DNA from: Hemicordylus capensis | Lineage: Eukaryota; Chordata; Lepidosauria; Squamata; Cordylidae | Assembly: GCF_027244095.1 (NCBI RefSeq) | Contig: NC_069662.1 | Span: 13,356,501-13,420,500 of the forward strand | DNA: 64,000 nucleotides | Reading direction: 5' to 3' | Part shown: in pieces, positions 1 through 10,799 of the stretch | Numbering within the stretch: the stretch's first letter is position 1 | Layout of the letters: each line of letters begins with the position of its first letter | Program-made: the position numbers and the translations under genes | Notes under the pieces: generated by a model | What the model saw: the letters and a program-made list of their open reading frames with translations, nothing else | What the model was told of the DNA's origin: nothing | Databases searched by the model: none

Positions 1-269
1 AGCTGCAAAGCCGCAGCAGCGAAGTAACAGCGCTTGGCCGGCGGGTGAGTCGGGAAAAACAATTGGGGGATTGGTTTCCATTCATTTGCCTGGAGAGGCT
101 GGCGACCAAGCGGGGAATGGTAGTGGAGATGGACAGCGGCGGCAGCAGCCTTTGCAGGGTAAACTTCCCTCCATGTACTTATGAACTTTGGATGTGAAAA
201 ATAATGAGGCGATTCTCGGTTTGAGGGTGGCTCAGCTATTATTATGTATGTGCATGCAAAATAGAGTAT

Positions 270-304
<35 letters not shown>

Positions 305-700
305 TCAGTCGTTTTTGCAGCAACGATCCTATGCATTTTTACTCGGGAGTAAGTCTGTCGGTTTCAAAGGGCTGTACTTAAAAGGTACACTTTTAAGGCT
401 GCAGCAGTCGTTAAAAAGTTTTAGCTTGATCGTTCCAAGTTGTAGCCTGCCTTCCGGGCATTGGTTTGACCGTGTGAGTGTGGGAGAAAAGACAGCGAGG
501 ATAGGCAACAGATCTTGGGTTCGTTCCATGCTGGAGCGTCCTGGAAACAGAGAAAAGCTGGAATCCCACAAACAGGTTTGGCAGCGGGTAATCAAACGAG
601 TTTCTGACTATTATAACCAGCGGAACGTGTGCCTTAAAAAAAGGAAAAGACCAAAAAGGATGAAGGGGGTGGGGGAAGAAGCCCAGGTTTTAGCCTTTCC
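1..700. other. Moderately G+C-rich unique sequence at the left edge
   Basis: CpG-containing sequence with a donor-like ggcgggtgagtcg at about 41-53. It could be a 5' exon of a neighbouring gene, but I recognise no protein. Confidence 0.2.
272..303 (+). repeat. (TG)n microsatellite
   Basis: Sixteen TG units. Confidence 0.95.
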
Positions 701-1600
701 CGCTTGAAGCTGAGAAGATCATGCTTGAAGAGAAGAAAACCAGAGCACAAAAGTTTGCAGATAGCACATATATGGCTAAGTAGCTGAGTTGCAGAGTATT
801 GTGCAAACCAGGGTCCTACTCAACTGGCTGCAGGGACTCGCTCGACTACTGTGTTTGTTGCTGTTAGAGCGGTTTCCCTCCCATCTGTCTGTGACGAGCG
901 GGCAGATAAATCTGCCACTCATTTTATTGCTCTGCTGCCTGCTGTGTCTTTCGAACGTGGAAAATGAATGCGGGAGTGAATGCATTGTTCGTTCCCCAGA
1001 CCCTGAACGCTCGAGTTGCTGGAAGGAGCTGTTAGTTTTTCCCAGATGCACACCTTGTTGTGATTGAAGCTTTTTTTGAATACCAGTAACTTCTCTTTCT
1101 CCTTCTCCTTCTGTGTGGAGAAAGAACTCTTGCTTTATTTTGTGTTGTCCCGGCATAAATTACAGTGTATCTCGGGGTGGGACTGCAAGGAGCTTTGCCT
1201 TCACATAAGCCACCAGAAAGCCCTTCCAAACTGCTTTTGTTGTTCTTGCATTTTTGTGGGAAGTGCTGCGATGACATGAGTAGGAGAAAACCCGCAGGTC
1301 AGATGTTATTCCACAAACTTTGCTTGCATGAAATTATCCAGTCTCATACTCTGCATTGTTAATATTTGGATTTATTTCTTCCACAGTGTCTTATTTTCTT
1401 TCTTATCAGTTCTGAAATAGGAAGAAACCCTTGTTCCTAACAAGTGGAGTGTTCCTAACAGTATAATAAACAATACACATATTTTAGGAAAAATGTGGGC
1501 TTATATACTGGTTTTTAAGAAAGTAATGCAGCAGATGAAGTAAATTAAGCAATTGTAGAACAAAGGGGAGAATTTACTCTGCAATCTTCCACTTTTTTTT
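700..1600. other. No recognised gene
   Basis: Short frames only, with no domain match that I can name; no clear repeat. Confidence 0.5.
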
Positions 1601-1605
1601 TTGCA

Positions 1606-1700
1606 CTCTGATCCTGTGCATGCTTACTCTAAAGTAAGTTATTCTGAATTCAATGGGATTTATACCCAAGTAAGTATGCAAAAGATGGTAGCCTTGGATT
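1606..1700. repeat. Short interspersed repeat of the 'ttcaatgggatttat' type
   Basis: It contains gcatgcttactctaaagtaa and ctgaattcaatgggatttat, a motif widespread in reptile genomes. A reverse-oriented relative (cattgcagttgat/tactctgaaatgag) lies at about 6055-6115. Confidence 0.45.
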
Positions 1701-1757
1701 CAGTGTTGTCTTTTAGCTCTTCACTTCGCATAGCAGGCTTCACCCCCACCCCTAAAC

Positions 1758-1847
1758 TGGCACTCTCCTGGCTTGCATTGCGTGAGTTTCCTTTTGCAAT
1801 CGGGATTGCAAAAGGAAACTCACACAATGCAAGCCAGGAGAGCGCCA
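1758..1847. repeat. Long near-perfect hairpin
   Basis: Arms 1758-1801 and 1804-1847 (44 bp each) are reverse complements with two mismatches and a 2-nt spacer; the centre reads tgcaatcgggattgca. No target duplication or LINE tail is seen. It may be a tiny palindromic MITE or a young inverted duplication. Confidence 0.85.
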
Positions 1848-1859
1848 CAATTGACTAAC

Positions 1860-2600
1860 TGAGGGAAAGTCTTTGCAGCAGCTTAGAATACTTGCTTCTA
1901 CTGTACAGAATACTGACTCTCTTTGGACTTGTGTTGCTAGCACAATGCATTCCACAAGTGTCCTTTTTAGCAGCCTGTGCCCCCATTTGGTTTGTTGCAA
2001 AAGCAAGTTCCAAATTTATTTTTAATTAAATAAAATTAAAGTAGAGATTTTGCCCATTGACAGTCTCCCAAAAATGTTATACACCAACTAGGTTATACTT
2101 GAATATGTTTTTAAAGAACTCATTGCCATGGCAACCATTTCCTAGTGCACATGTTGTTGTGAGACAATATGGACAACTCTTTTGAAGAATATGGCAAACA
2201 GTACAGTTACAATAGGCCTGCGCTCACCTTAAGAGATAACCGTGCATTTATAACTGTAAAGTATTTGAATTATTTCCCTTAGCCTACAGATAGATCCATT
2301 CTTCTTCTTAGAATGGTTGTAATATTTTTTTGAACCAAATAATTAATATCTTTTGTACCAGTAATATAAAATAGACAACCATATAGGAATCTTTTTGAAA
2401 ACTGAAATATTCCATATTATTAAAATATATCTAACCTGAGATGTAAGAGTACATCACTAGCTGTGTTGTGAAACCAAACCACCATGCTGTTGTAGAAAGA
2501 ATCCTCCATGTTATAGAAATGAAACATGTATAGGGTGTATGTGATTCAAAAGCAGTGAATAATATGTTCTTCTATGAATCTATGGAATCTATGGAATTCT
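1860..2600. other. AT-rich, no recognised feature
   Basis: Unique-looking AT-rich DNA; nothing seen. Confidence 0.5.
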
Positions 2601-2602
2601 TT

Positions 2603-2829
2603 GCTATGATACAGTATTGTAGGCCTGAGACCGTTGCCATCTCACAGTCATAATTCTGATGTTTGAGACACAAGCCTACTTCACAGGGTTCTTGTGAGGA
2701 AAAACCTAAGCATGTGGTATGTAGTGCACCACTCAAAAGTTTTCTGAAACATGTGTGTCAGTCAGATGTATGTTGGGGGGGGGCAATTTCAGTGCTTGCC
2801 CTAGGCGCCGTTTTCCCTAGTTACGCCTC
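2603..2829 (+). mobile_element. Deletion derivative or end fragment of the hAT family
   Basis: 2603-2735 matches the SINE-like segment at 6879-7003, and 2736-2829 matches the 3' terminus of the hAT element at about 10500-10622 (aagttttc.gaaacatgtgtg … ctagttacgcctctg). The coding region in between is absent. I could not place the left terminus. Confidence 0.65.
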
Positions 2830-4173
2830 TGATCTGGGGAAGTGTGTTCAAGAGTACATTTCAGGGATGGGGTTGTGTGCATTTTCATGGATGAAAAAGG
2901 ATGCATTTCTGTGTGTTTGGTAAGAGGACATGAGCATGTTAAAAGGCATGCATGTCGTTGCATGTGTGAGACAGTGACATGCACATGCTGATTAAATGAA
3001 GGCAGTACCGAGTTGAGATCAAAAAGAGGTTTAGAAGAGTCTCCATCTTTCCTGTTCCCCACTGCCTTGCCTCACTGGCATCTCTCACTGGTTCCCATCT
3101 GTAGTTCTCTACTCAGAAAGGGCGGCCTGTTTCCAACCCTGTATGTGAACCTCAGGTCACAAACATTCCAAAAGTGGCCTAGAGGCAGCAGGTATCAGCA
3201 TCGATCTCCAGGTAAATAATGAAAACAGGTCTAGAGACGTTAATGGCTTGATATTGTGAAAATTACTGTCAGGAGGGGGATCTCCAGGAATCACTTCAAT
3301 TAACACTTGGAGCAGTGTTCCCTCTAAGGCATACGGGTGTGCACATACTCACACATTTTTTAATGTCCGCTCAGTCAATTTGTTTATCCTGCTCAGGTTG
3401 AATCAGGAAGGTCGCACTCTGAATGCACATGCACACATATTGCCTTGAACAAAACTCATTCCACACACCGATGGAAAAGATTTAGAAAGATCACTGGCTG
3501 GGAGCCCTGTATGAACCCAATGTGCCACTAGATGCCACCAGATCATAAGTTCAATCAAATAAAGACTGATTAAGCACTACAAAAAAGACACATGTAAGTC
3601 TAAATTGCTTAGATGGATGGATGAATGCACAACTGCACTGAAGGCTGCCACAAACTGTGCAGCACAACACTCTATACTGGATTTGGAAATAAGACCATGA
3701 AAGATTTCAGTGATTTGCCCTAAATTTCAACAGGTCTTCCCTACTTGGTTAGAGGTGTAACACCCATCTCTTTTAATGTCTGTCTCTTTCAATATGGCTG
3801 CTGCAACAGCAATAGATGAAGAGTGCCCGGCAAACCAACTAGTTAACTGAAAAGATCCTGCAGCAGTTTGTTACATTTCTATATTCATTTCTCTATAGTT
3901 TTTTGCTGCTGACACACACCTAGGGTTATACCACATGTCCGGGACTGGTCTGAACAATCCAGCCCAGGACAGAGGAAAATGATATGACATGGTATTGACA
4001 TTCCATATGAAATGTCCAGGAATTGGACCAAGAAGACCACTTTAATCAATTTTATACTTTATCTTCAAAGGTACTTCTCACCAGGCATTGTAACGACATG
4101 TTATCAGTGTTTAAAAGAGTGCACGGTCAAGTGCTCTTTACAATCCCAGTCAAAAAAGTTGGGTTTTCATCCA
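2830..4173. other. Non-coding, apart from the MITE at 3313
   Basis: No exon pattern and no LINE reading; ends in a (TCCA) run used as the hAT target. Confidence 0.5.
3313..3496 (+). mobile_element. hAT-type MITE, copy 1
   Basis: It starts cagtgttccctctaag and ends gaaagatcactg, with CAGTG-type ends. Flanks acttggag and gctgggag agree at 6 of 8 positions, an eroded 8-bp duplication. The body matches the MITE at 41605-41799 in reverse orientation (caggttgaatcaggaaggtc, cactctgaatgcacatg). Confidence 0.78.
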
Positions 4174-4181
4174 TCCATCCA

Positions 4182-5240
4182 CATGGGCGTAACAATAGTG
4201 GGGCAGGGGGGCACGGGTCCCCGGCGCCACTTTGGGGGTCATGTGGGGGGGCGCCCAAAAGTGCCTCTGCTGATCCCCTTTGTTTTCCATTTTTTTGGGG
4301 GGGGTTGCATCGCACGCACAGGCACAGCGCTGACAGCGCACAGCGGCAGCAGTCAAGCCACTCCTCCTGAGCGGTCCGTCCCGGCACCTCCCCCTGCTCG
4401 GCTCCAGTGCCGCCCACCACGGTCTAAAGTTTGATGCCACTCAATCATTCTTCATCATCATCACACTGACTCACACGACGAGACAGAGATGGACATCTAC
4501 TCCTGAACTGGGTGGGCTTGCTTGCCTCGCTCTGCCTCCGCTCACTCCCCGCCCCACCGTCAGTCACACATGCGTGTCCTCCTCTCACCGCCTGCACGTG
4601 GACTTCAGAGTTTGTTTGGGAGGGATGCACACGCAAGCGTTTGTGTTGCTGGCTGGGCCTGGGGGCTGTGCACGCCGCGGCACAAGGACGGACTCACTCG
4701 GAGGAAGGATTCTAAAGGAGGGAGGCCTGCATCAAACCAGAGGATAAGGTGTGTGTGATGATGAAATAAAATATTTATTTATTTGAAAAATTAACTGCTG
4801 GTCAGTGTTGTTAACTTGGGCGGCAGGGGCAGGTGGGCATTTTGCTTGTTGTCTGTACTGTACGCCGCCCGCAAGTGTGTGTCTGTCTCTCCCCCTGTCT
4901 CCCGTTCCAAGTCCCGCACGCCGCACCTGCTGCTGTATGGCCTGGGCGCAGCAGTCCAAACTCCGGGCAGATTCTCTCTCAGGCCAGATAGTTGCCCCCG
5001 CGCTAGCTAGTCCCCGGCCCCCGTATCCCCGGCGGCGGCGGTGGAGAGCTCGCCAACCGCCAACGCCCGCTGGCCGCTTGCCTCTCTCTGCCCGGCTCGA
5101 GGGCAGCGCAGCAGGCCCTGGCTGCTGCTGCCGCCGGAAGGAGCCCAGCCCAACAGCGAGCCGCGCCTGCGCAGTTGGAACTGCTTACCCCCCATCCATC
5201 TCAACAAGAGGCTTTCTAGCTTTCCTCAAGTAATGGTAGG
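4182..5240 (+). promoter_or_regulatory. CpG-rich leader of the hAT element
   Basis: The first kilobase of the transposon is far richer in G, C and CpG than the AT-rich DNA after it (for example ccccggcggcggcggtgg near 5030). There is no conserved protein in it. By position it could be the element's promoter and 5' untranslated leader; this is inference. Confidence 0.4.
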
Positions 5241-6878
5241 CAGCATTTCTGAAAATTGTTTGGCTCAGTTGGTGGGGGAGGGAGTATGTTCCCCCAAATG
5301 TTGACTCCATTGAAGCTATTGTAAATTTTGTCACTGGTGTCTACGACAGCATGGTTTAGCTAAAATGCATAATTACTACAAACATCTCCATCTGGATGTC
5401 GCCCAAAGGGGGGAAAATACATAGGCAATTCAATTCTCACTCTCAGCTGGAGGCTTAAAGAAGTTTAAAAAACCCGACTATCATTTTGTTCAAAAAGTAA
5501 TATATTTATTGTGTATTCCTAAAATGCCCTCAGCAATAGAATTTTCTGGCACTGACTATGGAGATTTGCTGTGTCCTATACACCTGATTTGAATATTTAT
5601 GAATTCACCAACACCCTACTGAGAAGATTAATGTAACCAGCCTCTGAGGATGATGGGGAAAAGTAAAGAATAAATGAGAAAAAGGTTTTCCGTACTCTAG
5701 TGAGTTCTAGAAAATAAAAGCTCAAAGTACCCTTCATAAATGTATTAACTGGCTGTTAGCCTCGTGAGAAACTTTGTTCCCAGCCACAACTGTCCCAGGG
5801 ATAGCATTCCAGATTCGTAATTTTCTAATAGGAAGCAAAACCAGTCTCCAGACAGTTTTTAGCCACCCTCCAAAATTAAGACAAAAATGAGGAAACGTGT
5901 TGCAGAATCTTACTCCAAACAATTCTGATTAGGGCTGAACCTGCAAAAGTCAACATATAGTTTGACAAGTTCCACCAAACCATGCCAACATGTCTGATTC
6001 TTGTTCCATTTTTCTGTTTCTTCAAATTTTTAGCTGCAATTTGTGCAGTCTTACTAAGTTGAAAGGAAGTCCTATCAACTGCAATGGGACTCATTTCAGA
6101 GTAAATCTCATGGGCCATTATTTCTAAGATGTATGAGTTTCAAATTAAAAGTGATCATTTTATTGTGCATGTTTTTGCCTTTAAGATGGTGGCTAGAACA
6201 TAAAGTTCCAGTATAAGTGTGCAAAAAAACTATGCCTACCCTGCAATTTAATATTCCATCTGTATTCTCTATTACCTGCTCTTGTATCAGGAAACTAATT
6301 TAAATGGTTGGTGCTTTAAACTATATCTGTGCCATTGTCGTTCACCACTTTGTGCTCCCTTTGAGGGGAAAAAATGACAATATAAAAATGTAACAAATAA
6401 ATGACAGTGAACTGTTTCCCATTTACAGTAAATATCAAGCAGGTGTTTCACATGCTTTATTACAGAACCATGCAATGTCATCCTAAAGGAAAATCCCTCA
6501 CACACAGAGCATCATAAAGATGACTTTAAGATTTTGCACCTGGGGCTTTTTGCTTGCAGAACAAGGATCAAAGTTTTATCCTGTGCACTTGCCTTGTAAA
6601 ACTGTTGTGCTGAGGGCTAATCAGCACAATCACTAATCAATAAACAAGATGATGGCAAAATAAAGAGAATCACCACATTAAAAGTTGCCTCTTTGCCCAG
6701 TTAGCAGGGGATTCATCAATGCATTTTCAATTGATCCCCCCAAATACTATCCAACACATGGGACAGGATTTCTTATACTATGTGTCAGTAATTTGGATTT
6801 TTGCCCATTTTAATGTCAAAAGCTGAGGGGCAATGATACAGCTAGCCTCATGGCTTGAGTGGACCTGGATGTTCATCT

Positions 6879-7064
6879 GCTATGATACAGTAATGTAGGC
6901 CTGAGATCTACCATGAAGTTGCCATCTCACAGTCGTAATTCTGATGTTTTGGACACAAGCCTAATTCACAGGGTTGTTGTGAGGAAAAACCTAAGTATGT
7001 AGTGCATCACACTGGGCTACTTGGAGGGAGAGCGGGATATAAACTGTAAAAATAAATAAATTGA
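6879..7064 (+). mobile_element. SINE-like insertion within the hAT element
   Basis: It ends with the squamate SINE tail cacagggttgttgtgagg, tgtagtgca and gagagcgggatataaa followed by A-rich DNA. Its first half (gctatgatacagtaatgtag) differs from the tRNA-headed copy at 14861. A related copy lies at 2603. Confidence 0.6.
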
Positions 7065-7205
7065 AATAGAAAAAATAAATACTATTTTCTCTCAAAAAAC
7101 TAGAATAGCAACTCTGCTGACTGGAACTGCAGGCACACAACCAACCACAAACCAGCGCTTAGAACGAGCCTACTGTGAGTAAAGCAAACCTTTCTAAGTC
7201 AAATG

Positions 7206-7424
7206 CAATTTGATGTTAAGCAGTGTAATTTATTGTAAATGAATTAATTTGAACACTTCAATCATGTCTTTCTCTAGTGCTATTAATTGACTTGCATCAT
7301 CCACAATTTAACAAACCTGTTAAAATATATTTTAGGGTGATGTTCTATTTAATATTTCTTGACTTCATGAGCTGTGCAATTTTATGTTAAGCAGTGTAAT
7401 TTATTGTAAAAGAATTAATTTGAT
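7206..7424 (+). repeat. Direct repeat, 172-bp period, inside the hAT element
   Basis: A 47-bp segment at 7206-7252, containing gttaagcagtgtaatttatt, recurs at 7378-7424 with few changes. It is an internal duplication in the transposon's AT-rich part. Confidence 0.75.
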
Positions 7425-7715
7425 ATTAATGAAGTCAATATTGCTTGGCTTCATGTGCTGAGCTTCATTGATGGGGGGGGAGGAATTTAAAATCTTGTCT
7501 CTGGGCCCACTACAACCTTGCTACGCCCAGACTTCAATACAGAAACAGTTGTGGGGGTGCGCTGGCTCTCAAGAATTCCAGTATACTGGAAAGCATTATT
7601 GTGTAACCAGGGGTGTCAAATGCAGACATAGGTGTGCATAGGGCATAGGGCTCCTTGGAGGAATAGTGGGATGTTGACATAATGAAGAAATTCCCTTAGA
7701 GATTCGAACATCATC

Positions 7716-8319
7716 ATGCCACCGAAGAAGGCAAGTGGAGCTGCAGGACGGAAGAGGCAGAGGCTGGAGGCAGAGGAAGCCCAGAGGTCGAGCAGGGTCC
7801 TCAAGTCATTCCTTACAAGGCCCGGGACAAGTAGCTCCACACCACCTCCCACAGAGTCGCCAGCACAAGTGGAGGAGGAAGTCCAGCCAGATGAAGGTGG
7901 ATCAAGTGCACATCCGCCACAAGTGGAGGAGGAAGTCCAGCCAGATGAGGAGGCTGCCAGAGAGTGTGGACGTGACAGGAGGGGAAGCCGGTGGTGATTT
8001 CGAGTCTACTGATGAGAGTGAGACTGAACCCGTGGAGGAGGAGGACACTATGTGCAGTGAACCGGATGCTGACCAAGAGCCTCTAACTGTTAGGCCGGAA
8101 GTGATTGAGCGACATGACATCAGACTTCTGCAGTTTGACAAGGATACCGGAAGACCGATTATCCCTGACACGCTGAGAACAGAAATGATAAAGCTGGGTG
8201 CAAAGTATTTCCAGAACTCTGAGGGGCCTTTCCTACCAACTAAAAACCGTGCGATGAACAAGACTTGGTTCAGGAAGAGATTGGGAAGTGGCCGTGGTGA
8301 GGAGGTGACTCGCCCATAG
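7716..8319 (+). pseudogene. hAT transposase N-terminal part, disrupted
   Basis: It starts MPPKKASGAAGRKRQRLEAE, an acidic low-complexity leader. The frame used at the start differs from the frame that continues into GGDFESTDESETEPVEEEDT, so one small indel lies around 7950-8000. The frame then reads PEVIERHDIRLLQFDKDTGR, GPFLPTKNRAMNKTWF and EEVTRP before a TAG at 8317, where related proteins have Trp (RPWLLYSP), a single-base G-to-A change. A 54-bp direct repeat (7865 and 7919) duplicates the segment QVEEEVQPDE. Confidence 0.75.
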
Positions 8320-10353
8320 CTGCTGTATTCCCCTTCTAAGAGGTCGGCATTTTGCTTCTGCTGTCTTCTCTTTTCCCGATCAGAGCATCAGTCAACATTG
8401 GAGCAGGAAAGTGGATTCAACCACTGGAAAAAACCTGAAAGGATTCCTGTTCATGAGAATGCCAAGAATCATCGGGAGTGCTTCGCACAGTGGATAGTAA
8501 TGCAAAGAAATATAGCTGGAAACAGAGGACTCATTGATGCGGAACTTCGCTCACAGATTGAGAAGGAGAAGCAGCGGTGGCGTGAAATCTTGTCAAGAAT
8601 CCTTACCTGCATCAAATACCTTGCAACTCAGAACCTGGCTTTGCGAGGACATAGGGAGTCACTTCAGCTAGACAAGGATGACACCAATGTAGGAAATTTC
8701 CTTGGCTTTCTAAAAGCAGTGGCTACTCATGACCCAGTCATGAGAGAACACCTGGCCCATGTGGAAAGTCATCCTGGATCCACCTCTTATCTCTCATCGG
8801 CAGTCCAGAATGAATTCATCCACCTGATGGCACCCACTGTTCGCAAGAGTCTACTGAGAGGCATTCGCAAAGCAAAATACTATGGCCTCATGTTTGACTC
8901 GACTCCTGACCTGGCACACCGTGAGCAGATGTCACAAGTAGTCCGATATGTAGAAATTGATTATGAGAGGAATATAGTCCGTGTGAGAGAGTCCTTCCTT
9001 GGTTTTATCCAGGTAAGCCGGAAGGATGCTGAGAGCTTGACTAAAGACATTTTAGAAAAGTTAGAGAAGGACGGAATGGAGCTGCAAGATTGTCGGTCAC
9101 AGTGCTATGACAATGCTGCTGTGATGGCTGGACACAGAAGTGGTGTTGCCCAACGGATACGTGAGAAAAACAACCTGGCAGTGTTTGTGAATTGCGACAA
9201 TCATTCACTCAACTTGGTGGGTGTACATGCAGCCAAAGAGGATGTGGAGATGGAGACATTTTTTGGAACCATTGATTCCATCTACTTGTTTTTTTCTTGC
9301 TCAACACAGCGCTGGCAAAGAATCAGAGACGCCATGTCTGTGTCTCTTAAGTCGGAGTCTGAAACCTGGTGGAGTTCAAGGACGGAAGCAGTGAAGCCAG
9401 TCAACAACCACCTGGAGGAGATACTTCAAGTTCTTCAGGACATGAGAGATGATGAAGATGAGAACGTTGAAAGCAGAAGTGGCGCTAAGCTGCTGTGCAG
9501 CCACTTGTTGACTTATGGTTTTCTGACTCTACTAGGTTTTTGGAATAAGATCCTCGCTCGAATTGATGGTGTTCAAAAGAGGCTGCAGGATCCTAAAATG
9601 AATTTCCACTATGCTGCTGTGCATTTGAAAGCCTTCCAGGATTGTTTTGATGGTGAGAGAGAAGTGCTGGTCAGTGAGGCACTTGAGGTAGGTCATCGTC
9701 TCTGTGAAGAATGGGATGTCGACTTTGAAAGACGTCCAAGACTGAAAAAACGAATGCCTGGTGAGAAATCAAGAGACGCTGGGTTAACAGCTAGGGAGGA
9801 GATGGAAAGAGTCATGAAGGGAACACTCGACCGTATTAACAGAGAACTGGGCGAAAGGTTCACTCGCCTGCATGACACTGATGCCAAGTTTGGGTTCCTT
9901 CTCGATATCGAGGGACTGTGCTACAGTGCTGACACAGAGAACCTAAAGAAGAACTGTGAAAATTTCTGCCAAATGTACAGCACTGATGTTGATGTGGAGC
10001 TATATGACGAGATTTTGGACTGCAGAATGTTGCTAGCAGCACGGACCGACATGAGAGTAGCAAGACCGGAACAGCTTCTCGAATTTAAAGTTCAATTTGG
10101 ATATGACGCCACCGACCCCAACTTGCGCATTGCTATACAGATCATGCTGACCATTGCAGTTTCCGTTGCCAGCTGTGAAAGATCATTCAGCAAGTTAAAG
10201 CTGATACTTTCCTGTCTGAGAGCTTCCATGGGTCAAGGCAGACTCTGTGATCTTGCTCTGCTGAGCATAGAGAGAGAGGAAACAGACAAAACTAACTTTG
10301 ATGGCATCATAGACCAATTTGCATCCATGAAAGCAAGGAGGGTCCAGTTATGA
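8320..10353 (+). CDS. hAT transposase, main open frame
   Basis: An uninterrupted frame of over 670 codons encoding the transposase body. It opens with the end of a TTF-type zinc finger (SAFCFCCLLFS), then a DUF4371-like region, and the RNase H-like core with FDSTPDLAHREQMS (Asp near 8896) and CYDNAAVMAGHRSG (Asp near 9109). It ends with the hAT dimerisation helix pattern SCERSFSKLKLI near 10171. The first codon often given, TTG at 8398, is not a believable start; the natural protein should begin at the ATG at 7716. The sequence resembles the ZMYM1-like proteins of vertebrate Tip100 elements. It could in principle give an N-truncated product. Confidence 0.88.
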   Translation: MLYSPSKRSAFCFCCLLFSRSEHQSTLEQESGFNHWKKPERIPVHENAKNHRECFAQWIVMQRNIAGNRGLIDAELRSQIEKEKQRWREILSRILTCIKYLATQNLALRGHRESLQLDKDDTNVGNFLGFLKAVATHDPVMREHLAHVESHPGSTSYLSSAVQNEFIHLMAPTVRKSLLRGIRKAKYYGLMFDSTPDLAHREQMSQVVRYVEIDYERNIVRVRESFLGFIQVSRKDAESLTKDILEKLEKDGMELQDCRSQCYDNAAVMAGHRSGVAQRIREKNNLAVFVNCDNHSLNLVGVHAAKEDVEMETFFGTIDSIYLFFSCSTQRWQRIRDAMSVSLKSESETWWSSRTEAVKPVNNHLEEILQVLQDMRDDEDENVESRSGAKLLCSHLLTYGFLTLLGFWNKILARIDGVQKRLQDPKMNFHYAAVHLKAFQDCFDGEREVLVSEALEVGHRLCEEWDVDFERRPRLKKRMPGEKSRDAGLTAREEMERVMKGTLDRINRELGERFTRLHDTDAKFGFLLDIEGLCYSADTENLKKNCENFCQMYSTDVDVELYDEILDCRMLLAARTDMRVARPEQLLEFKVQFGYDATDPNLRIAIQIMLTIAVSVASCERSFSKLKLILSCLRASMGQGRLCDLALLSIEREETDKTNFDGIIDQFASMKARRVQL

Positions 10354-10370
10354 TTTTACATTATATATTT

Positions 10371-10466
10371 TTGGTTATTTGTTAGATTTTGGGTTATTTG
10401 TTGGATTTTGGGTTATTTGTCGCATTTTTGGTTATTTATCGCATTTTTGGTTATTTATCGCATTTT
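10371..10466 (+). repeat. Short tandem repeat in the hAT 3' region
   Basis: About five copies of a unit close to ttttgggttatttgtcgcat lie just after the transposase stop. They belong to the transposon 3' untranslated part. Confidence 0.8.
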
Positions 10467-10629
10467 GAAATTTTTGCAATTTTTTTAGTTTTTAAAATAA
10501 AAGTTTTCCGAAACATGTGTGTCAGTAAGATGTATGCTGGGGGTGGTGGTGGTGGGGGCAGTGGTGGGGGGGCACAAATTCAGTGCTTGCCCCGGGCACC
10601 ATTTTTCCTAGTTACGCCTCTGTCCATCC

Positions 10630-10795
10630 ATCCAATATACCACCTGACTTTGAAGGCCCTAGGCGGTTCATAGATAATAAATATAATAAAACACAATAAA
10701 ACAAACTATTAGAACAACCATGAGTAAAACAATTTAAAACTTTCAATGATGTTTTAAATGTCCACCCCCACTTTTGATGGATGTGTCCCAGAATT
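10630..10795 (-). mobile_element. LINE 3' tail split by the hAT insertion
   Basis: On the minus strand it ends ataaatattatctatgaacc gcctagggcc-like, the usual CR1/L2 tail shape. It lies directly right of the hAT target duplication. Confidence 0.45.
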
Positions 10796-10799
10796 CTCG

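Larger units (their letters stand above)
4182..10622 (+). mobile_element. hAT DNA transposon (Tip100/ZMYM1-like), near full length
   Basis: A 6.4-kb element. The left end (catgggcgtaac) and right end (gttacgcctctg) form imperfect terminal inverted repeats. Both sides are flanked by the same 8 bp, tccatcca (4174-4181 and 10623-10630), the duplication length typical of hAT elements; the site is a TCCA repeat, which weakens this slightly. In order: a CpG-rich leader (4182-5200), an AT-rich stretch with a SINE, the transposase frame (7716-10353), a short tandem repeat tail, AATAAA at about 10496 and a G-rich 3' end. The insertion split a LINE 3' tail that continues at 10630. One stop and one frame change in the transposase N-terminal part suggest it was active fairly recently. 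Confidence 0.88.

Noticed and set aside
273-707. A 144-codon frame over the (TG)n run
   Set aside because: Begins in the microsatellite (Cys-Val repeats) and shows no domain or splice pattern.
4012-5304. Several 60-140 codon frames in the CpG-rich hAT leader
   Set aside because: Many overlapping frames on both strands are open because the DNA is G+C-rich; none resembles a known protein.
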